Source: Acidobacteriota bacterium
GTDB lineage: Bacteria; Acidobacteriota; Terriglobia; Bryobacterales; Bryobacteraceae
Length of the DNA stretch: 6,205 nucleotides
Assembly (NCBI GenBank): GCA_003223065.1
Contig: QHXU01000282.1
Location: forward strand, 2,145 to 8,349
Reading direction: 5' to 3'
The position numbers and the translations under genes are program-made. The notes under the pieces are model-generated. The model was not told the DNA's origin. It saw only the letters and a program-made list of their open reading frames with translations, and did not search any database. Shown piece after piece: positions 4,132-6,205 of the stretch; position 1 is the stretch's first letter; the number at the start of each line of letters is the position of its first letter.

Positions 4132-6205
4132 CGGCCGGCAGTTCCCCCGTGGTCACGGGAGCGGTTTTCTCTCTGATCCATGTGCCGGAGCTCGTCCCCT
4201 ACGGCAGCGAGGTTCGACGAAATCTGGAAGACGGCTCACTTTCCGAAGCCGTGCTACGCCAATCGACGCGCAGCTATCTCGCTGCCGTGTCGTACCCGCC
4301 GAACCAGGCGTGTATTGGCAATCTCGCGCCTGAAAATCTCGCCAGCATCCCGCGTCCCTGGTATGAGAATCCGCTGCAAGGGTGCTCTGAGCTGGGCCCG
4401 TTCGGCGAAGTGCTCTCCCAGGAGTTGTTCTACCTGCTGATGCACACGGCGGATGTATTCGATCTCGTGTGGCTTGAAGAAAAGTTCCTCGAAGAAACAC
4501 GTCCGCAAGCGGCAAGGCATCCGATTCTTGCCTCAATTCTCCTCGACAAGATGCGGGACGGCAAGCCGGCCATCGGAATCTGCGCACGACTAGAGAAAGG
4601 GCATGCTGTTCCGCTCACTCATCAGGGAAGAGTCGTCGGTTGCGTTCTTTCTGCCGAGGAACGCGACCCGACATTGGATGCAGGGATCATCCTCGAGAAT
4701 CTGGCGTGCAAGGCTTCTGGCGTTTTTGCGCTGGCTCAGGTTTTGCGCCAGGCCAAAACGCCTGCCGCCGGCGTCGACTACGTTTGGGAATGTTCTGAGG
4801 AGGCGGTGGGAGACCGCCAGCAGCGCGGCGGCGGAAGTTTGGGGAAGGCGGTCGCGGAGGGCGCGGGCTGCGTGAACGCCACAGGTGCTGATTTGCGCGC
4901 ATTTTGCGCCGCTCCTGTCCACGCGATCGTACAGGCGGTCGCCGCGGTGGAGGCCGGACTGCACAACGTCGTTGCCGTGGTCGGCGGCGGCTCGGTCCCA
5001 AAGCTTGGCATGAACAGCCGCAGCCATTTAGCGCGAGGCATGCCGATCTTGGAAGACTGTCTGGCGGCTACAGCAGTTCTCATCACGAAGGATGATGGCA
5101 TCAGCCCAAGAATTCGTCTCGATGCGGTGGGGCGCACTGAGGTTGGGGCAGGGAGCTCCCCACAGACCGTAGTCGCCAGGCTGGTCGTTGACCCTCTCAC
5201 CGGCTTAGGCCGCACTCTATGCGACGTCGATAAGTATGCCGTCGAATTGCAAAACCCGGAGATCACGATGCCCGCAGGCGCTGGTGATGTGCCGCGCAAC
5301 AATTACAAATTGATTGCCGCTCTCGCTGCGCGCCGGGGTGAGATCTCGCGTGACCAGATCGACGAATTTGTTTCACAGCGCGGCATGCCGGGTTTTGCTC
5401 CCACGCAAGGCCATTGCCCGGCTGGCGTTCCTTTTCTCGGCCATGCGCGGGAACGTATCTTGCGTGGGGAACTACGCAGCGTGATGGTCATTGGGAAAGG
5501 AAGCCTTTTTCTCGGTAGGATGACCAACCTCGCCGACGGCCTGTCTTTTCTGCTGGAACAGAATCCTCAAGCAAAGGACGTGCCCACTTTCTCGGGAACG
5601 GCGTCCGTTCCCAAAGTTCTATCCGCACCAAACGGTGTGCGTCTCGCCGTGGTTCTGACCGACATGGAGACGGAGACGGCTGAGATCGCGCACGGCATCA
5701 ACCAAGCTCGAGCGGAACTGGAAGGAGGACGGGCCGAATTGCTCGTGATCGGACGACGAAGCGATAGCTTCTTGCCGGATATCGATGTCGACGGCGATAC
5801 GGTGTTGGCCCACCGTCGCATGGAGGAACTGCTGAGTAGCAGCGAGGTGGCCGGCGTCCTGACTACGCACTATTCATTTCCCGCGGGCGTAGCCACCGTC
5901 GCGCCTGCGCGCACTCCCGCGGGCCAAGAAATTTGGATTGCCACGACTACCGGAACCAGTGCTTTGGACCGCACTGCGGCGCTCGTGTGGAACACGATTT
6001 ACGGAGATGCGGTTGCTCGTGCCGTGGGACTCGCTGCGCCGAGGGCTGGGCTTTTGAATTTGGATGGCGCCGAACGGGCATTGCGCTGGCTCCGAGCCCT
6101 CATCGACAACGGTTACCCCTTGCAGTTGGCATCAAGCCGGCGCCAGGACAAGACGCTGTTACTCCGGGGCAACGACGTGTTACAGGGAAGTGCGGATGTG
6201 ATCGT
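4128..6205 (+). CDS. Fused GrdC-GrdD-like protein C of a Grd-type reductase, 3' partial
   Basis: One uninterrupted frame of 692 codons running off the window. Residues 1 to about 482 match protein C beta (GrdC), a thiolase/FabH-like protein: LIHVPELVPYGSEV (16-29), SYPPNQACIGNL (55-66), IPRPWYENP (74-82), ADVFDLVWLE (108-117), ECSEEAVGDRQQRGGG (221-236), GCVNATGADLRAFCAAPVHA (247-266), GSSPQ (342-346), DKYAVELQNPEIT (368-380), GMPGFAPTQGH (419-429) and IGKGSLFLGRMTNLADG (455-471). After a short linker, residues about 503 to the end match protein C alpha (GrdD), which is PlsX-like: RMEELLSSSEVAGVLTTHYSF (564-584, in pieces), IATTTGTSALDR (604-615), LLNLDGAERAL (642-652) and LLLRGNDVLQGSAD (677-690). 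In glycine reductase these subunits release the carboxymethyl group of GrdA as acetyl phosphate. The C-terminal GrdD region holding the catalytic Cys of the characterised enzyme lies beyond the window. The start is set by the ATGA overlap with the transporter gene. A full fusion should be near 880 residues. Confidence 0.9.
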   Translation, partial: MTAGSSPVVTGAVFSLIHVPELVPYGSEVRRNLEDGSLSEAVLRQSTRSYLAAVSYPPNQACIGNLAPENLASIPRPWYENPLQGCSELGPFGEVLSQELFYLLMHTADVFDLVWLEEKFLEETRPQAARHPILASILLDKMRDGKPAIGICARLEKGHAVPLTHQGRVVGCVLSAEERDPTLDAGIILENLACKASGVFALAQVLRQAKTPAAGVDYVWECSEEAVGDRQQRGGGSLGKAVAEGAGCVNATGADLRAFCAAPVHAIVQAVAAVEAGLHNVVAVVGGGSVPKLGMNSRSHLARGMPILEDCLAATAVLITKDDGISPRIRLDAVGRTEVGAGSSPQTVVARLVVDPLTGLGRTLCDVDKYAVELQNPEITMPAGAGDVPRNNYKLIAALAARRGEISRDQIDEFVSQRGMPGFAPTQGHCPAGVPFLGHARERILRGELRSVMVIGKGSLFLGRMTNLADGLSFLLEQNPQAKDVPTFSGTASVPKVLSAPNGVRLAVVLTDMETETAEIAHGINQARAELEGGRAELLVIGRRSDSFLPDIDVDGDTVLAHRRMEELLSSSEVAGVLTTHYSFPAGVATVAPARTPAGQEIWIATTTGTSALDRTAALVWNTIYGDAVARAVGLAAPRAGLLNLDGAERALRWLRALIDNGYPLQLASSRRQDKTLLLRGNDVLQGSADVI

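Noticed and set aside
4590..5302. Minus-strand open frames opposite the GrdC-like gene
   Set aside because: They are Arg/Pro/Ala-rich shadows of a conserved coding sequence on the + strand, with no family signature.

Overview
The window holds six tightly packed genes, all on the + strand, with no gap above 20 bases, so it reads as the inside of one operon cut at both ends. It appears to come from a bacterium that inserts selenocysteine (Sec) at UGA. The moderately GC-rich sequence, the Tat-exported SoxC and the c-type cytochrome suggest a respiring Gram-negative-type bacterium (for example an acidobacterial or proteobacterial soil lineage) rather than the clostridia in which glycine reductase was characterised. 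The taxon is a guess.

Layout: (1) 1-743, the C-terminal part of a GrdB-like reductase selenoprotein, with an in-frame UGA at 462-464 followed by a SECIS-like hairpin. (2) 764-2023, a SoxC-type molybdenum sulfite/sulfane dehydrogenase with a Tat signal. (3) 2016-2591, its SoxD-like monohaem cytochrome c. (4) 2605-2874, a small glutaredoxin-like protein that only becomes visible when the UGA at 2644-2646 is read as Sec; its active site is then UxxC, and a perfect 8-bp hairpin follows the UGA. (5) 2878-4131, an MFS transporter. (6) 4128 to the window end, a large open frame that joins a GrdC-like (thiolase/FabH-like) half to a GrdD-like (PlsX-like) half in one polypeptide.

How they may work together (inference): in known glycine/betaine/sarcosine reductases, protein B cleaves a C-N bond and passes a carboxymethyl group to the selenoprotein GrdA. 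Proteins C and D then release it as acetyl phosphate, with electrons from thioredoxin. Here B-type and fused C/D-type components share an operon with a transporter, a Sec-glutaredoxin that could be the electron donor or even the carrier, and a periplasmic sulfite dehydrogenase with its cytochrome. This suggests a Grd-type reductase whose substrate may release a sulfur species such as sulfite, rather than a standard amino-acid-fermenting glycine reductase. GrdA, GrdE and the Sec machinery (SelA, SelB, SelC, SelD) are not in the window and may lie outside it. No promoter, terminator, RNA gene, mobile element, long repeat or CRISPR array was seen.
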